Below, piece after piece: positions 51,776 to 61,541 of a stretch of 64,000 nt of DNA. This DNA is from Sphingobacterium composti (GTDB lineage Bacteria > Bacteroidota > Bacteroidia > Sphingobacteriales > Sphingobacteriaceae). The notes under the pieces were generated by a model that worked only from the letters and a program-made list of their open reading frames with translations, was not told the DNA's origin and searched no databases. The stretch is taken from assembly GCF_009829075.1 (NCBI RefSeq), contig NZ_WUQZ01000010.1, positions 1 through 64,000 of the forward strand, in the 5' to 3' direction. Position 1 is the first letter of the stretch, and every line of letters begins with the position of its first letter. The position numbers and the translations under genes are program-made.

Positions 51776-53275
51776 ATGAGAAAATCACTACCAATATATA
51801 TTCTGCTCACGCTTTTACTAAGCACATCATGTGCAAAATGGTTAGATATACAACCCGAAACAGAGATCGACAAATCGGCACTATTCACAACAGAAGATGG
51901 GTTTAAAGAAGCCCTGCTGGGTGTTTATATCCGAGGGAGTAAAACCGATCTCTATGGCAAAGAATTGACTGTAGGTACGCCAGAAGTCCTAGCACAAAAC
52001 TATACCATCTCTTCATTTGATCCGTATCGCTACAAAGCGACAGCAGAATTCAAATACGATGATCAATATTTCGTGGGCAGAAAAGATAACATTTGGAAAG
52101 GCTTATACCATGGTATTGTCAATGCCAATTTGATATTAGAGAACATAGATCAAAAACGTAACCTATTTAGAGGAGACAATTACAACCTTATCAAAGGTGA
52201 GGCCTATGCATTACGTGCGTATATGCATTTTGATTTGTTACGTCTGTTTGCACCTAGCTTCAAGCAAAGCGCTACTGCGGAAGCTATTCCCTACGTAACT
52301 TCATACTCGAATCTATCTACTCAGTTCGCTACTGTAACAACGGTTATTGATTCGGTAGTAAATGACTTAGAGAAAGCTAAGGTATTACTAGAGAAAGACC
52401 CAATCATATCGAAGCTTTACGTTATCGGGTATCCCAATGAAACCGATACATTGGCCAATTCAGAAATGACCAATCCGGATTTGTTCCTACAGAATCGCAG
52501 GCACCGCTTGAATTATTATGCCGTATGTGCTTCTTTGGCTCGCGTATATTTGTATAAAGGAGATTATACCAAGGCGCTTTTAAATGCAAAAATCATCATT
52601 GATAGCAAGAAATTTCCGTGGACAAATGCCACCGACTTTATTGCTGTTGAAGAAAAAAATAAGGATAAAATTCAATACAAAGAACTTCTATTTGGCTGGT
52701 ATATTCCGACATTGAATGACGACCTTAACACCTATTGGTTTTCCAATGGAACAAGTGGAATGCACCTGGATCAGAATGATACACGCACAATCTATGAAAT
52801 TTCTACTGTTGGTGCTACAGATATGCGTTATACGCAGTGGTTTTTGACAGTAAGTAGTGGAACCGACTATGTATCTGAAGTGGTTAAATACCGTAGAAAT
52901 TCTCTTTCGGATGGTGCTGCTGCCAACTTACATTTCTTGATGGCCCCAGCTATCAAATTGAGTGAGGTGTATTTGATAGCGGCAGAAAGCAGTTTTGATA
53001 CTAACCCTACCCAAGCGCGTCAATATTTGGATGAACTGCGTATCAATCGCGGAATTGAACAACCTACGACCATTACAACAAAGGATGCCTTTATTACTGA
53101 AATTTTGAAAGAAATTCGAAAAGACAATTACGGTGAAGGTCAACTTTTCTATGCTTATAAAAGATTGCATCGTGCAATAAATGGTCTAAAAGGAACTTTA
53201 ATACAGCCAGACAACAAATTCTTTGTATTACCGCTGCCTGATGACGAGATCATATATGGTAACCAAAAAAAATAG
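51776..53275 (+). CDS. SusD/RagB-family lipoprotein
   Basis: The protein has 499 residues from ATG 51776 (MRKSLPIYILLTLLLSTSC), which gives a lipoprotein signal with Cys 19. The frame opens earlier at 51716, inside susC, but that would add a tail without signal character. Family marks: KWLDIQPETEIDKSALFTT, then IKGEAYALRAYMHFDLLRLF and NYYAVCASLARVYLYKGDY, and the C-terminal ILKEIRKDNYGEGQLFYAYK with LPLPDDEI. It pairs with the STN-SusC just upstream. Confidence 0.94.
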   Translation: MRKSLPIYILLTLLLSTSCAKWLDIQPETEIDKSALFTTEDGFKEALLGVYIRGSKTDLYGKELTVGTPEVLAQNYTISSFDPYRYKATAEFKYDDQYFVGRKDNIWKGLYHGIVNANLILENIDQKRNLFRGDNYNLIKGEAYALRAYMHFDLLRLFAPSFKQSATAEAIPYVTSYSNLSTQFATVTTVIDSVVNDLEKAKVLLEKDPIISKLYVIGYPNETDTLANSEMTNPDLFLQNRRHRLNYYAVCASLARVYLYKGDYTKALLNAKIIIDSKKFPWTNATDFIAVEEKNKDKIQYKELLFGWYIPTLNDDLNTYWFSNGTSGMHLDQNDTRTIYEISTVGATDMRYTQWFLTVSSGTDYVSEVVKYRRNSLSDGAAANLHFLMAPAIKLSEVYLIAAESSFDTNPTQARQYLDELRINRGIEQPTTITTKDAFITEILKEIRKDNYGEGQLFYAYKRLHRAINGLKGTLIQPDNKFFVLPLPDDEIIYGNQKK

Positions 53276-53278
53276 AGT

Positions 53279-54100
53279 ATGAAAATTGAAACTATAACTA
53301 CCTACATATTGATAAGTATAGCTTTAAGCATACTTACTTTTTCCGCTTGCAAACAAGCCGAACCTTTACTATACGACCGTGATGCGAATATTTATTTTGA
53401 TTTGCCTTCGGCACAGAAAGACAGTATAGTCTACACATTCGCATATAATATGAATAAGGCTTCTGATACGATTTACATACCAGTAAGCCTATCTGGAATT
53501 CGTGAACCAAAAGAGCGATTTTATTCGGCATATGTGGAGCAAGACTCCTCTACAGCTGTGGAAGATGTGCATTTTGAAAAGCTAGCTCTACAGTACAAAT
53601 TAGATGTTGGAGCGGGTAAAACATTCTTACCCTTGGTGATTTACAATGTCCCTGATTTGGAAGAAAATTCCGTTTCGTTAATCATCAAATTAAAGGAATC
53701 AGCTGATTTTAATATTGAGAATCCTAAAATCATTAAAGCTAAAGTTGTTTTTTCAGCCCGCTTGGAACAACCTATTTGGTGGAGCATGTGGCTGCAAGAA
53801 TATTCCAGAACTAAACATCAATTATTTATAATTGCTACTGATCAAACAACCTTGACCACAGAAGGTCTTGACGCACCGAAGAACCTATATTTTGCCGACA
53901 TGTTACGTGCGATGCTGAACAATCCTTTTCAATGGGTGGATAGAAATCCGCAAAAAGGATATGAATTATCTACAAAAGATAATGGTGCTACCTATGACTT
54001 TTACCATAAGGATAACCCAAGTCGTACGATTACCTTGAAGAAAAATGTTGGATCTGGACAATATCAATTTATTGACGAATTAGGAAGGGAGGTTAGATAA
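53279..54100 (+). CDS. DUF4843-type lipoprotein
   Basis: The 273-residue lipoprotein has lipobox TFSAC (Cys about 24), then KQAEPLLYDRDANIYFDLPS, which matches the opening of DUF4843 proteins that accompany SusC/SusD pairs. A beta-sandwich (about 40-150) and a C-terminal part with WWSMWLQEYSRTKHQLF follow. It is probably surface-exposed and part of the transporter complex. It begins three bases after the SusD stop and overlaps the next start by one base. Confidence 0.82.
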   Translation: MKIETITTYILISIALSILTFSACKQAEPLLYDRDANIYFDLPSAQKDSIVYTFAYNMNKASDTIYIPVSLSGIREPKERFYSAYVEQDSSTAVEDVHFEKLALQYKLDVGAGKTFLPLVIYNVPDLEENSVSLIIKLKESADFNIENPKIIKAKVVFSARLEQPIWWSMWLQEYSRTKHQLFIIATDQTTLTTEGLDAPKNLYFADMLRAMLNNPFQWVDRNPQKGYELSTKDNGATYDFYHKDNPSRTITLKKNVGSGQYQFIDELGREVR

Positions 54101-55545
54101 TGATAATACATGTAAACTATAAACTAAAACTAATTGCTGCGGTATGTTTGAGCGTATTTATCACACTCACGGCATGCTATAAAGACAAAGGTAATTACGA
54201 ATACGATATGCCTGTTATTCCCAAAGTAGAGGGACTCGACACCTTGTATTATGCAAATGTAGGTGACAGCCTTATTATTAGTCCTATTTATAAAGATATA
54301 GCGCCTGAAGACATTGAAGCAAATTGGGAAATAGCGGTACCTGAAGCGGTAAACTACGATCAATACAAGTATACGGGAAATTCACTGCGCACGATTTTTG
54401 GCTTGCAAGCTAAACTATACAATGCGCGACTTACACTAACCAATAAATCAAATGGAATTAAATATTTCTACGACTTCAAAATTCAAGGGAATACCGAATT
54501 TTCTAAAGGAACTTTGGTTTTGAGTTTAGAAAATGGAAAGTCTCAACTTTCTTTTATCAAACCAAATGGAGACGTCCAGGCGCGCATTTACGAGTCCATT
54601 AACCTAAAGCCACTTCCTGATAATCCTTTGTCAATTCATTACATGACAAATAAATTTACAGGTAATACCCCATTAGGCTATTGGATCATAAGCAAAAATG
54701 GAGGCGTACGATTGAATGTGAATAACCTTGTACAAGAAGAATTAAAGCCTGGAACGTTGGAAGATAACTTCTTCCTGGCTCCTAGTCCATTAGAAGTAGG
54801 TAGTTTGCAAATGACACCCAACGGCGTACTTATGGGTGTGATAAATGGCAAATTCTATGGAGGTACCACCAATACATGGGATCAAGCTAATACCTACGGT
54901 ATGTTTGGCTCCTATGCGGATGGCGACTATGAACTTCACAACAATTTTATTTTGACGAATGTGAATGACAACCTTAGTATGATTGCTTTTGAGAAGAACA
55001 AAAAGCAGTTTCTTCGATTAAACAATTATGGCTCGCCGATGTATTTTGGAACACAATATTCGGTAATGGTAGCTGATATTTTTGATCCAATGAATCTAGG
55101 CCTAGATTTATTACATATGGTTCAAATAAATAATACGGACACCTATGCCTACGCAAAAGACCAAGCGGGTGTGGTTTATGAATTGAAGTTTAATGTGAAT
55201 TTTAATGGACCCTTTACATTTACACCGGTCCATAAGAAGACATTTTCCAATCAGCAGATCATTACCCCTAACAGTAAAATCATTGCGACGCGTATTGGAT
55301 ATATTTTTATTGCCAGCGGTAATAAAGTATTTCGCTACACACCGCTTAACGGTAATATACTTGAGATAGACACTAAATTTCGAGACAACGTAACGATGCT
55401 TAAACTTTCGGATGATGAACAAACATTAATCATGGGATCAGGTTCTACACTTTTCTACACAAACATTTCGACAGGAAATAATGGAATACTCCTGAAAAAA
55501 ATTGAAGGTATTCCAGGTACAGCAGTTGATATAACTTGGCGATAA
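54100..55545 (+). CDS. PKD-like family lipoprotein
   Basis: The 481-residue lipoprotein has lipobox TLTAC (Cys about 26) followed by YKDKGNYEYDMPVI, the typical opening of Bacteroidota PKD-like lipoproteins. A PKD-like sandwich covers about 35-130. The rest is propeller-like with repeated blades (TPNGVLMGVINGKFYGGTTN, RLNNYGSPMYFGTQYSVMVA, MLKLSDDEQTLIMGSGS). Such genes regularly follow DUF4843 genes. It shares one base with its upstream neighbour. A role as an extra surface binding subunit is inferred. Confidence 0.85.
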   Translation: MIIHVNYKLKLIAAVCLSVFITLTACYKDKGNYEYDMPVIPKVEGLDTLYYANVGDSLIISPIYKDIAPEDIEANWEIAVPEAVNYDQYKYTGNSLRTIFGLQAKLYNARLTLTNKSNGIKYFYDFKIQGNTEFSKGTLVLSLENGKSQLSFIKPNGDVQARIYESINLKPLPDNPLSIHYMTNKFTGNTPLGYWIISKNGGVRLNVNNLVQEELKPGTLEDNFFLAPSPLEVGSLQMTPNGVLMGVINGKFYGGTTNTWDQANTYGMFGSYADGDYELHNNFILTNVNDNLSMIAFEKNKKQFLRLNNYGSPMYFGTQYSVMVADIFDPMNLGLDLLHMVQINNTDTYAYAKDQAGVVYELKFNVNFNGPFTFTPVHKKTFSNQQIITPNSKIIATRIGYIFIASGNKVFRYTPLNGNILEIDTKFRDNVTMLKLSDDEQTLIMGSGSTLFYTNISTGNNGILLKKIEGIPGTAVDITWR

Positions 55546-55568
55546 ACACTATTTAAAAAATACATACT

Positions 55569-56705
55569 ATGAAATCATTATATACATTACTTGCAGCACT
55601 TTTGGTTAGTAATCTGTCGCTGGCACAAGACAACAATTTCCAAATCGACGGAAAAGCACCTAAAAGTTTGGATGGTAAAAAAATATACTTAGACTATGTC
55701 AACAACGGCTATTCTGTTGCGGACTCAGCCATAATCAAAAATGGTAAATTCGCTTTCAAGGGTCAAGTAGAAGAACCTAATTATGCCCGTATGATACTAG
55801 ACAAGGAAGGTCTTGGCAAAATGAAAACGCAATACAACGGTGATCGTCTTTACTTTTATATCGGAAATGAAAAGTATAAATTTTCGGTAACTGATTCGAT
55901 AAAAACTGCAGCAATTACAGGTTCTGCCTTACATCAAGCATTTCAGGAATACTTGGATTTTATTGGCGGTGATTTTATGAATATTATTAATAAAGCAAAT
56001 GCTACGTTTAATGCTGTACCACAAGATGCAGCCGATAAAAATGAACAGTATGCAGCCATCAAATCAAAATTTGATAAAATATTTGATGATAGAACAGATA
56101 AACAATTGGAGTTTGCGAAGATTAATACCGATTCATTTTTTGCTGCAGAAGCATTAACAGAAGTAGCAAATAAAAAAGGTACTCAAGCTATAGAGCCTAC
56201 TTTCCTTGAACTGAATCGTGCAGTCAGAACTTCTATAAAAGGAAAAGAATTAGAATCTCGTATCCTAGCAGACAAAAATATTGTTGTGGGTAGTATGGCC
56301 CCAAATTTTTCGCAGCCAGACAAAGATGGAAAAATGATTCAGTTGGCAGACTTCAAAGGTAAATTTGTACTCCTTGACTTTTGGGCGAGTTGGTGTGCGC
56401 CTTGTAGAGCTGAAAACCCCAATTTAAAGAAGGCTTATATTAATTTTAAACCAAAAGGATTAGAGGTTTTTGCCGTATCAATAGATGAAAACAACGGTCG
56501 AGAAGCTTGGCTAAAAGCTATTAAAGATGACGATTTACCTTGGATACATGCTGCAGACTTAAAGGGTTGGCGAAATGAGGCCGCGGTCCTATATGGTGTT
56601 CGAGGCGTACCACAAAATTACTTAATAGACCCATCTGGTAAGATCGTTGCTATAAATCTAAAAGAAGAAAATCTGCATAAAGTATTAGCAGAACTCGTCA
56701 AGTAA
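55569..56705 (+). CDS. TlpA/AhpC-like thiol-disulfide oxidoreductase with DUF4369 domain
   Basis: The 378-residue secreted thioredoxin-like protein has a signal peptide 1-19 (MKSLYTLLAALLVSNLSLA), an N-terminal DUF4369 domain at about 22-120 (FQIDGKAPKSLDGKKIYLDY), a helical linker, and the redoxin domain at about 235-378 with GSMAPNFSQPDKDG and the active site WASWCAPCRAE (Cys-Ala-Pro-Cys). The cis-Pro is in GVRGVPQNYLID. It would keep thiols reduced in the periplasm. It is the last gene of the sigma-SusCD cluster, ending in a strong terminator. Confidence 0.92.
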   Translation: MKSLYTLLAALLVSNLSLAQDNNFQIDGKAPKSLDGKKIYLDYVNNGYSVADSAIIKNGKFAFKGQVEEPNYARMILDKEGLGKMKTQYNGDRLYFYIGNEKYKFSVTDSIKTAAITGSALHQAFQEYLDFIGGDFMNIINKANATFNAVPQDAADKNEQYAAIKSKFDKIFDDRTDKQLEFAKINTDSFFAAEALTEVANKKGTQAIEPTFLELNRAVRTSIKGKELESRILADKNIVVGSMAPNFSQPDKDGKMIQLADFKGKFVLLDFWASWCAPCRAENPNLKKAYINFKPKGLEVFAVSIDENNGREAWLKAIKDDDLPWIHAADLKGWRNEAAVLYGVRGVPQNYLIDPSGKIVAINLKEENLHKVLAELVK

Positions 56706-56740
56706 TAGTGTCCAAAAACATTTTGATCCGTTGAAATGTT

Positions 56741-56781
56741 AACCAGGTTACAGGCTAAGTCCAGTAATCTGGTTTTTTTTT
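56741..56781 (+). terminator. Terminator of the sigma-SusCD-TlpA cluster
   Basis: AACCAGGTTAC (56741-56751) pairs with GTAATCTGGTT (56764-56774, one G-T pair) and is followed by a T tract. Confidence 0.85.
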
Positions 56782-56836
56782 AGAGAACTTTTTAAGGCTA
56801 AGGTTGTTCGACATTAATAAACAGAAAGGATTGAGA

Positions 56837-57505
56837 ATGGGAATAAATGGAAATACAAATAATACTTTAAACTCAACAAAAAAAAACCTATCAAGAAATA
56901 AGCGAATTCCAAAAATTCTTGAAAATCAAATTCTAAAGGCTTTATCTCATTATCCAGAGTTAAAGCGTACCAATATACGATTTGTTTTTACCCGAAAATT
57001 GAAGTCATCTATTATGGCAGCTAGGCCTGTTGTTCATACCTTACTTGGCCCCAGGGGTAAAAGAGCATATGAAATCCTGATTAAACCCGTATTTAAATTG
57101 ACGCATACCATACAACCAATTCACCGTATATCCGATGAAGTCTTGATTGGATGGATAGGCCATGAGCTAGGACATATTATGGATTATGAACAGCGTTCTA
57201 CATTCAGTGTAGCAAAATTTGGTTTATTATATTTGATTTCTAGACCTTATATCCGTAAAGCTGAACGTGTGGCTGATACTTTTGCTGTTAATCGAGGAAT
57301 GGGATCCTATATTCTGGCAACAAAAGATTATATTTTGAGCAACAGTGAATTACCTCAGAAATACAAAGATAAAATAGCAAAGTTATATTTATCACCCGAT
57401 GATATTGTAGAATTGGTAGCTAAGATGGAAAAGAAAAAATCAAATGCAAATCGAGAAGAGCTAATAAAAGAAGAAACCGATATTGTGAAAGAAATTAAAT
57501 CATAA
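56837..57505 (+). CDS. M48-like zinc metalloprotease-like protein
   Basis: The 222-residue protein starts at ATG 56837 (MGINGNTNNTLNSTKKN), eight bases behind AAGGA. The upstream TTG at 56804 is less likely. The metal motif HELGH lies in GWIGHELGHIMDYEQRS near residue 120, with the third ligand Glu in RKAERVADTFAVNRG, the HExxH...E arrangement of gluzincin-type peptidases. A hydrophobic stretch between them (FGLLYLISRPYI) may sit at the membrane. There is no signal peptide, and the C-terminus is a charged helix. It stands alone between a terminator and the convergent GH3-family gene. Target unknown. Confidence 0.72.
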   Translation: MGINGNTNNTLNSTKKNLSRNKRIPKILENQILKALSHYPELKRTNIRFVFTRKLKSSIMAARPVVHTLLGPRGKRAYEILIKPVFKLTHTIQPIHRISDEVLIGWIGHELGHIMDYEQRSTFSVAKFGLLYLISRPYIRKAERVADTFAVNRGMGSYILATKDYILSNSELPQKYKDKIAKLYLSPDDIVELVAKMEKKKSNANREELIKEETDIVKEIKS

Positions 57506-57536
57506 AATTTCTTATACAATATCAGTTTACTACTAA

Positions 57537-59054
57537 TTATAAAGTCTTAATATAATTTTCAAATTCCTGGAAATCTTCTTCTTTCATGACACGAGGAATT
57601 TTTGTTTGTCCTCCCAACTTTTTAAATTTTTCACTCCAAGCGTAGAAATGCGTGACTGGTATTACATTTACCTGAATTTCATCTAACGCTTGATTTCTTG
57701 CAACTTTGTAATTTTTATTGGAATCTTTCAATTCTTGATCTAAAGTTTCTTTAATTTCCGAAGACACTAAGATCTTATCTGCACCCAAATACCAACGATT
57801 AATGTTTTTATCGCCATCTTTTATCGAAGCAACCGTAAATTCACTAATGTGAAGATTAAATTTTTCTTCCAATTTCTGAATGGCATTATTCATTTGATGA
57901 ACTGAAAGCTGTTCACCTACTACATTTAAAAAATGCTTGGTGCGTCCACTGATAATAATTTCAGCACGTTCTTTGTCTGTAAACATTACTGTATCACCAA
58001 TCATATATCGCCAAGCCCCCGATACAGTAGAGATTAAAAGCACGTATTCCACATCTTCTTCTACTTGATCTATGGTCAGCACTTGCGCGGATGATTTAAC
58101 AGAGCCGTCTTCATCCATATTTTCGTCAACAAATGGTACAAATTCAAAAAATACGCCATTATCAACTATAAGTGCCATACCATTAGTATTTGGCCTTTTT
58201 TGAGTTGCTAGGTATCCTTCAGATGCCAGATAAGTATCAATATAAATCATGGGATGCGCGAATAGTTTTTCAAAACTTTTGCGATAAGGACCAAACGCTA
58301 CCCCCCCAGTCGTATATACACGCAAATTTGGCCAAATGTCATGAATTGTTTCAACGTTATTGTAACGAATTATCTCCTTCAATAAAATTTCAGACCACGA
58401 TGGAATACCTGACATACTGCCAATATCCCAATTTTTAGCTGCTTTAATTATTTTACCAAGACGTTCATCCCATTCCTTACTAGCTGCAATGTGACGCCCA
58501 GGCTTATAAAATTTTCGAAACCATAAAGGAATATTGGCAGCTGATATACCGCTAATTTCACCTTCTAAAAATCCATTGTTATCCTTCAATTGTGTGCTAC
58601 TACCAAGCATCATAATATCCTTTTCGAAGAAATCAGCGGGTAAATCAAAGTTTTTAAGACTAAGAATTTGTTGAATCCCAGATTTTTTAATTGCATCAAT
58701 CATGTCATCGGTTACGGGAATAGCCTTACTATTACTAGTTGTGCCACTACTCAAAGCAAAATACCTCTGCCCTCCTGGCCAAGTAATATTTTCATGCCCC
58801 TGATGAAGATAATGCCACCACTGCTCATGAATTTTGTCGTAATCATAAATGGGAACTTCTGATTGAAAGGCCTTGATTGGGTCTGTTTCCAAAAGAATAT
58901 TTGAAAAATTGTATTTTCTTCCAAATGCTGTTTCTTTTGCTCTGTTGAGCAAAGAAAGCAAAACTTCTTGTTGCGCTTTTATTGGATTAGGATCTGAACT
59001 AATTATACCAGAAACGCCAATTGCTCGTTTTATAATCTCACCAATTATTGCCAT
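57537..59054 (-). CDS. GH3 auxin-responsive promoter family protein (acyl-adenylate enzyme)
   Basis: The 505-residue protein is of the GH3 family, ATP-dependent acyl-amide synthetases of the ANL-like type. The ATP/AMP motif is FALSSGTTSNSKAIPVTDDM near 101-120. Further marks are RVYTTGGVAFGPYRKSFEKL near 247-266, SEGYLATQKR near 278-287, the YMIGDTVMFTD motif near 352-362, and SGRTKHFLNVVGEQLSVHQM near 371-390. In plants GH3 proteins conjugate amino acids to jasmonate or auxin. Bacterial homologues are common in Bacteroidota, with unknown substrates. Full length and apparently intact, it is transcribed alone. Confidence 0.9.
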   Translation of the reverse strand: MAIIGEIIKRAIGVSGIISSDPNPIKAQQEVLLSLLNRAKETAFGRKYNFSNILLETDPIKAFQSEVPIYDYDKIHEQWWHYLHQGHENITWPGGQRYFALSSGTTSNSKAIPVTDDMIDAIKKSGIQQILSLKNFDLPADFFEKDIMMLGSSTQLKDNNGFLEGEISGISAANIPLWFRKFYKPGRHIAASKEWDERLGKIIKAAKNWDIGSMSGIPSWSEILLKEIIRYNNVETIHDIWPNLRVYTTGGVAFGPYRKSFEKLFAHPMIYIDTYLASEGYLATQKRPNTNGMALIVDNGVFFEFVPFVDENMDEDGSVKSSAQVLTIDQVEEDVEYVLLISTVSGAWRYMIGDTVMFTDKERAEIIISGRTKHFLNVVGEQLSVHQMNNAIQKLEEKFNLHISEFTVASIKDGDKNINRWYLGADKILVSSEIKETLDQELKDSNKNYKVARNQALDEIQVNVIPVTHFYAWSEKFKKLGGQTKIPRVMKEEDFQEFENYIKTL

Positions 59055-59403
59055 AATATAGAATTTTACTATAGAACAATCAAATTTTATGGCGGTTGAA
59101 CTCTGTACGTATAATAGTAACTACTAATAAAACAATAGCACGCTAATCATTAATATTCTTCCTAACAAAATATACTTACTGGAATTATAAAGAACCTTAT
59201 AAAAACTTCGTATACCCTTATTGTCATCCAATACCATAACTCAGGATTACTCATTTAATATAACCTAAAAATTCCTAAGACTGATCTTAAGACATAAATA
59301 CTTACATTTTTAAAATTCAAAATAGATGGTTCTTTAATTTGAATTAGAAAGGATCTAAATCACCTTAAATTTTATAAAAATATTATCCAATTTAAGAATG
59401 GAC
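59055..59403. other. Gene-free intergenic stretch
   Basis: AT-rich DNA between two minus-strand genes. I see no ORF, strong hairpin or repeat. It should contain the promoter of the GH3-family gene near 59060-59100 and the end region of the LytTR-like gene. Confidence 0.5.
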
Positions 59404-60354
59404 TTATTTATAATTTTTTAATTCTTGATGTACGCTATCTTTAAAATTTCGGCTTATAAAAAGGTATGACTGTCTTTTGTCCTTACTAGAATTATATCCC
59501 TCATTAAAAGATTTTATATGCTTATACTTTTCTTCCAGGTCATCTTTAAGTGTTATATACTCTTGATTTCCTTTCTTTACTATTCCTTTAATAAAAAATT
59601 TATTTATCCAAATCCACCTGTTGCATTGCAGCATAAAATCACTGTTTTTCAGCTCATTAATAATATCCCTATTTTCATAAGACTCCCAGGTGCCATCATG
59701 TTTAAATATTATTGTGGATTCTTTATTTACCTTTAAAACCGCAAGATTTAATTCAAGCTCAGCAAATTCTCTTTTAAAATCATTTGAAGACCACAAATCA
59801 TTTTTGATCTCTATTTTTTCATTATTTTGAGACTTTAGAGTTTCTTCATTAGTATTATTTAACTCGATCTGATCATGGCTACCTATTTTTGAACTTGTTT
59901 TACTAGTTTTTAAGATTCTATTTTGATCGTAAAAATAGTATACCAAGAGCCCTAGTGTGGTAATACATAAAATATTAATTACCATGTAATATTCAGTTTG
60001 CATGTAGCCACTACGATTAAAATCTAGATTTAATAAGGAAAAAATAATTTCCATCAATGCTGTAAAGACAAAAAGGGGAAATAATATCCCTACAGCTAAC
60101 CTTGATACAATAAATAGTAATATGTGTTGATTTTCAGAATGATGAATATTATGGTGAAACCTTAAGGAGAGTTTAAAGTAGTAATACAATAAGCCAACAC
60201 CAATTAGGAACATATACCAGAATTGAAAACTCTGCATTGCTTTTAATATAGGAATTGATTGACGCGCAACTAGGATATAAAACGACAAAATTGTAGATAA
60301 TAGCAAAAGTATAATGTTAATATGAATTTTTCTACACATAAAATATGCTGCCAT
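59404..60354 (-). CDS. Membrane protein with divergent LytTR-like DNA-binding domain
   Basis: The 316-residue protein has four hydrophobic segments in its first 150 residues (near 9-29, 42-61, 77-103 and 125-144), a charged linker, and a C-terminal domain of about 90 residues (215-300). There, FKHDGTWESYENRDIINEL and FMLQCNRWIWINKFFIKGIV follow the LytTR strand pattern (F-x-R-x-x-R-x-x-hydrophobic-N in typical members). Four-helix membrane LytTR proteins are known in Bacteroidota as one-component regulators. The similarity is weak, so the DNA-binding call is tentative. It is monocistronic. Confidence 0.6.
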   Translation of the reverse strand: MAAYFMCRKIHINIILLLLSTILSFYILVARQSIPILKAMQSFQFWYMFLIGVGLLYYYFKLSLRFHHNIHHSENQHILLFIVSRLAVGILFPLFVFTALMEIIFSLLNLDFNRSGYMQTEYYMVINILCITTLGLLVYYFYDQNRILKTSKTSSKIGSHDQIELNNTNEETLKSQNNEKIEIKNDLWSSNDFKREFAELELNLAVLKVNKESTIIFKHDGTWESYENRDIINELKNSDFMLQCNRWIWINKFFIKGIVKKGNQEYITLKDDLEEKYKHIKSFNEGYNSSKDKRQSYLFISRNFKDSVHQELKNYK

Positions 60355-60627
60355 AGGTTAGAAGTATTAAAATATAATTAAATAATATACTTTTAACAAA
60401 TTTTTCCCAATAAAACCTAATCAGTATTTAACTAAAGTAAGCTCCAAAATTGTATTTGAGTAGAATTCTATTTCCAAAAATATTTGAAATTTTCATCCTA
60501 TCATTGATAACATGCAGTTGGGGATAAAATAATGCATTTGAGGCTATAATCCAAGATGCAGAATAGATTATTGGGGGCCATGAGTGCTAATTTTATCCTA
60601 ATAATTTCATTTCAAAACAACTACATT

Positions 60628-61050
60628 ATGGAAAAACACCCATTAACAAATCTCGGAATTGCTCAGCTAATAGCTGAACTTTACGCTTTAAATGACGCTC
60701 AATTGCAAGTAGAAATTGATTCAATTCTATTAGATTTTGACAGCTGGATATTAAATCATATTGAGCTAAATATTCATCAGCAAAATTATCTCTCGCAGCT
60801 TCCTGTTGAAGTAAAAACTTGCATTCAGGTACAAGTAGCTAATAGTATGACTCTACGCTCACCTATTATTTTTACCAAAGCTGTTCCAATGTCGAATCCA
60901 TCTGATCCAGAACCTCCTAAAGAAGGAAGGGGAAAGCTAATTGGACTTAAAAGTACTACAGCTAATAATTATAATAGTGTTATTGGATTAGTAAATCAAG
61001 ACATACTTGAAATTGATATTAGTTACGCTAAAGAAGAGGATACCAAGTAA
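60628..61050 (+). CDS. Hypothetical small protein
   Basis: The protein has 140 residues from ATG 60628 (MEKHPLTNLGIAQLIAELYA). The frame opens at 60556 but the added part looks untranslated. The N-terminal 75 residues are helical (LNDAQLQVEIDSILLDFDSW, LPVEVKTCIQVQVANSM). The rest is a Pro/Gly/Ser-rich linker (PSDPEPPKEGRGK) and a short hydrophobic-acidic tail. There is no signal peptide. I know no family. The layout of a helical leader and a low-complexity tail could suit an adaptor or a peptide precursor. A strong hairpin follows directly. Confidence 0.5.
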   Translation: MEKHPLTNLGIAQLIAELYALNDAQLQVEIDSILLDFDSWILNHIELNIHQQNYLSQLPVEVKTCIQVQVANSMTLRSPIIFTKAVPMSNPSDPEPPKEGRGKLIGLKSTTANNYNSVIGLVNQDILEIDISYAKEEDTK

Positions 61051-61056
61051 ACAACA

Positions 61057-61099
61057 AATTTTAGCTGGGAGATTGATTTAATATCTCCCAGCTAAAATT
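61057..61099. terminator. Long hairpin after the small protein gene
   Basis: AATTTTAGCTGGGAGAT (61057-61073) pairs perfectly with ATCTCCCAGCTAAAATT (61083-61099), 17 bp, with AATTTT-like runs at both ends. It probably acts as a terminator. Confidence 0.7.
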
Positions 61100-61541
61100 C
61101 TTACTGAGGAACACTTAATACAAAGCAGCAAGAGAATTGATTACTTTTATACTGTCCACTAGAGCCTAAAATATCTTGGTTTTATTAAAAAGTTGCAGCT
61201 ATTATTTGGTGAAGATCTGTGACAATGTCATTTTTTAATAGGTGATTAAGGGTAAATTATATTTACTTAAAAGTGTTGTATAATAATTACTAGAAATAAT
61301 ACTAATTAATTATTAATAGATTTTTCAATAATCATGTCAATGAAAACGAGTCATCTATTAAAGCAGTGATTTTCTTTAGGGAAAGAAGAACTTAAAATTT
61401 TCGAAATTAAATAAATAAAATTCACAACATACTTTTTTTAAGCATTTCTTAATTAAGCGCTGAGCTATCAGATCGAGCATCAATCTTTAATTACTTAAAA
61501 GATAAAAACTAAAAAATAGAACCAAATAAAAACCATCAAAA
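61100..61541. other. Gene-free upstream region of the Crp/Fnr gene
   Basis: About 440 AT-rich bases with no ORF of quality. A motif-like TTTTTAATAGG and several AATTAATTATTAAT palindromic stretches near 61290-61320 could hold operators. Nothing specific can be assigned. Confidence 0.4.
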
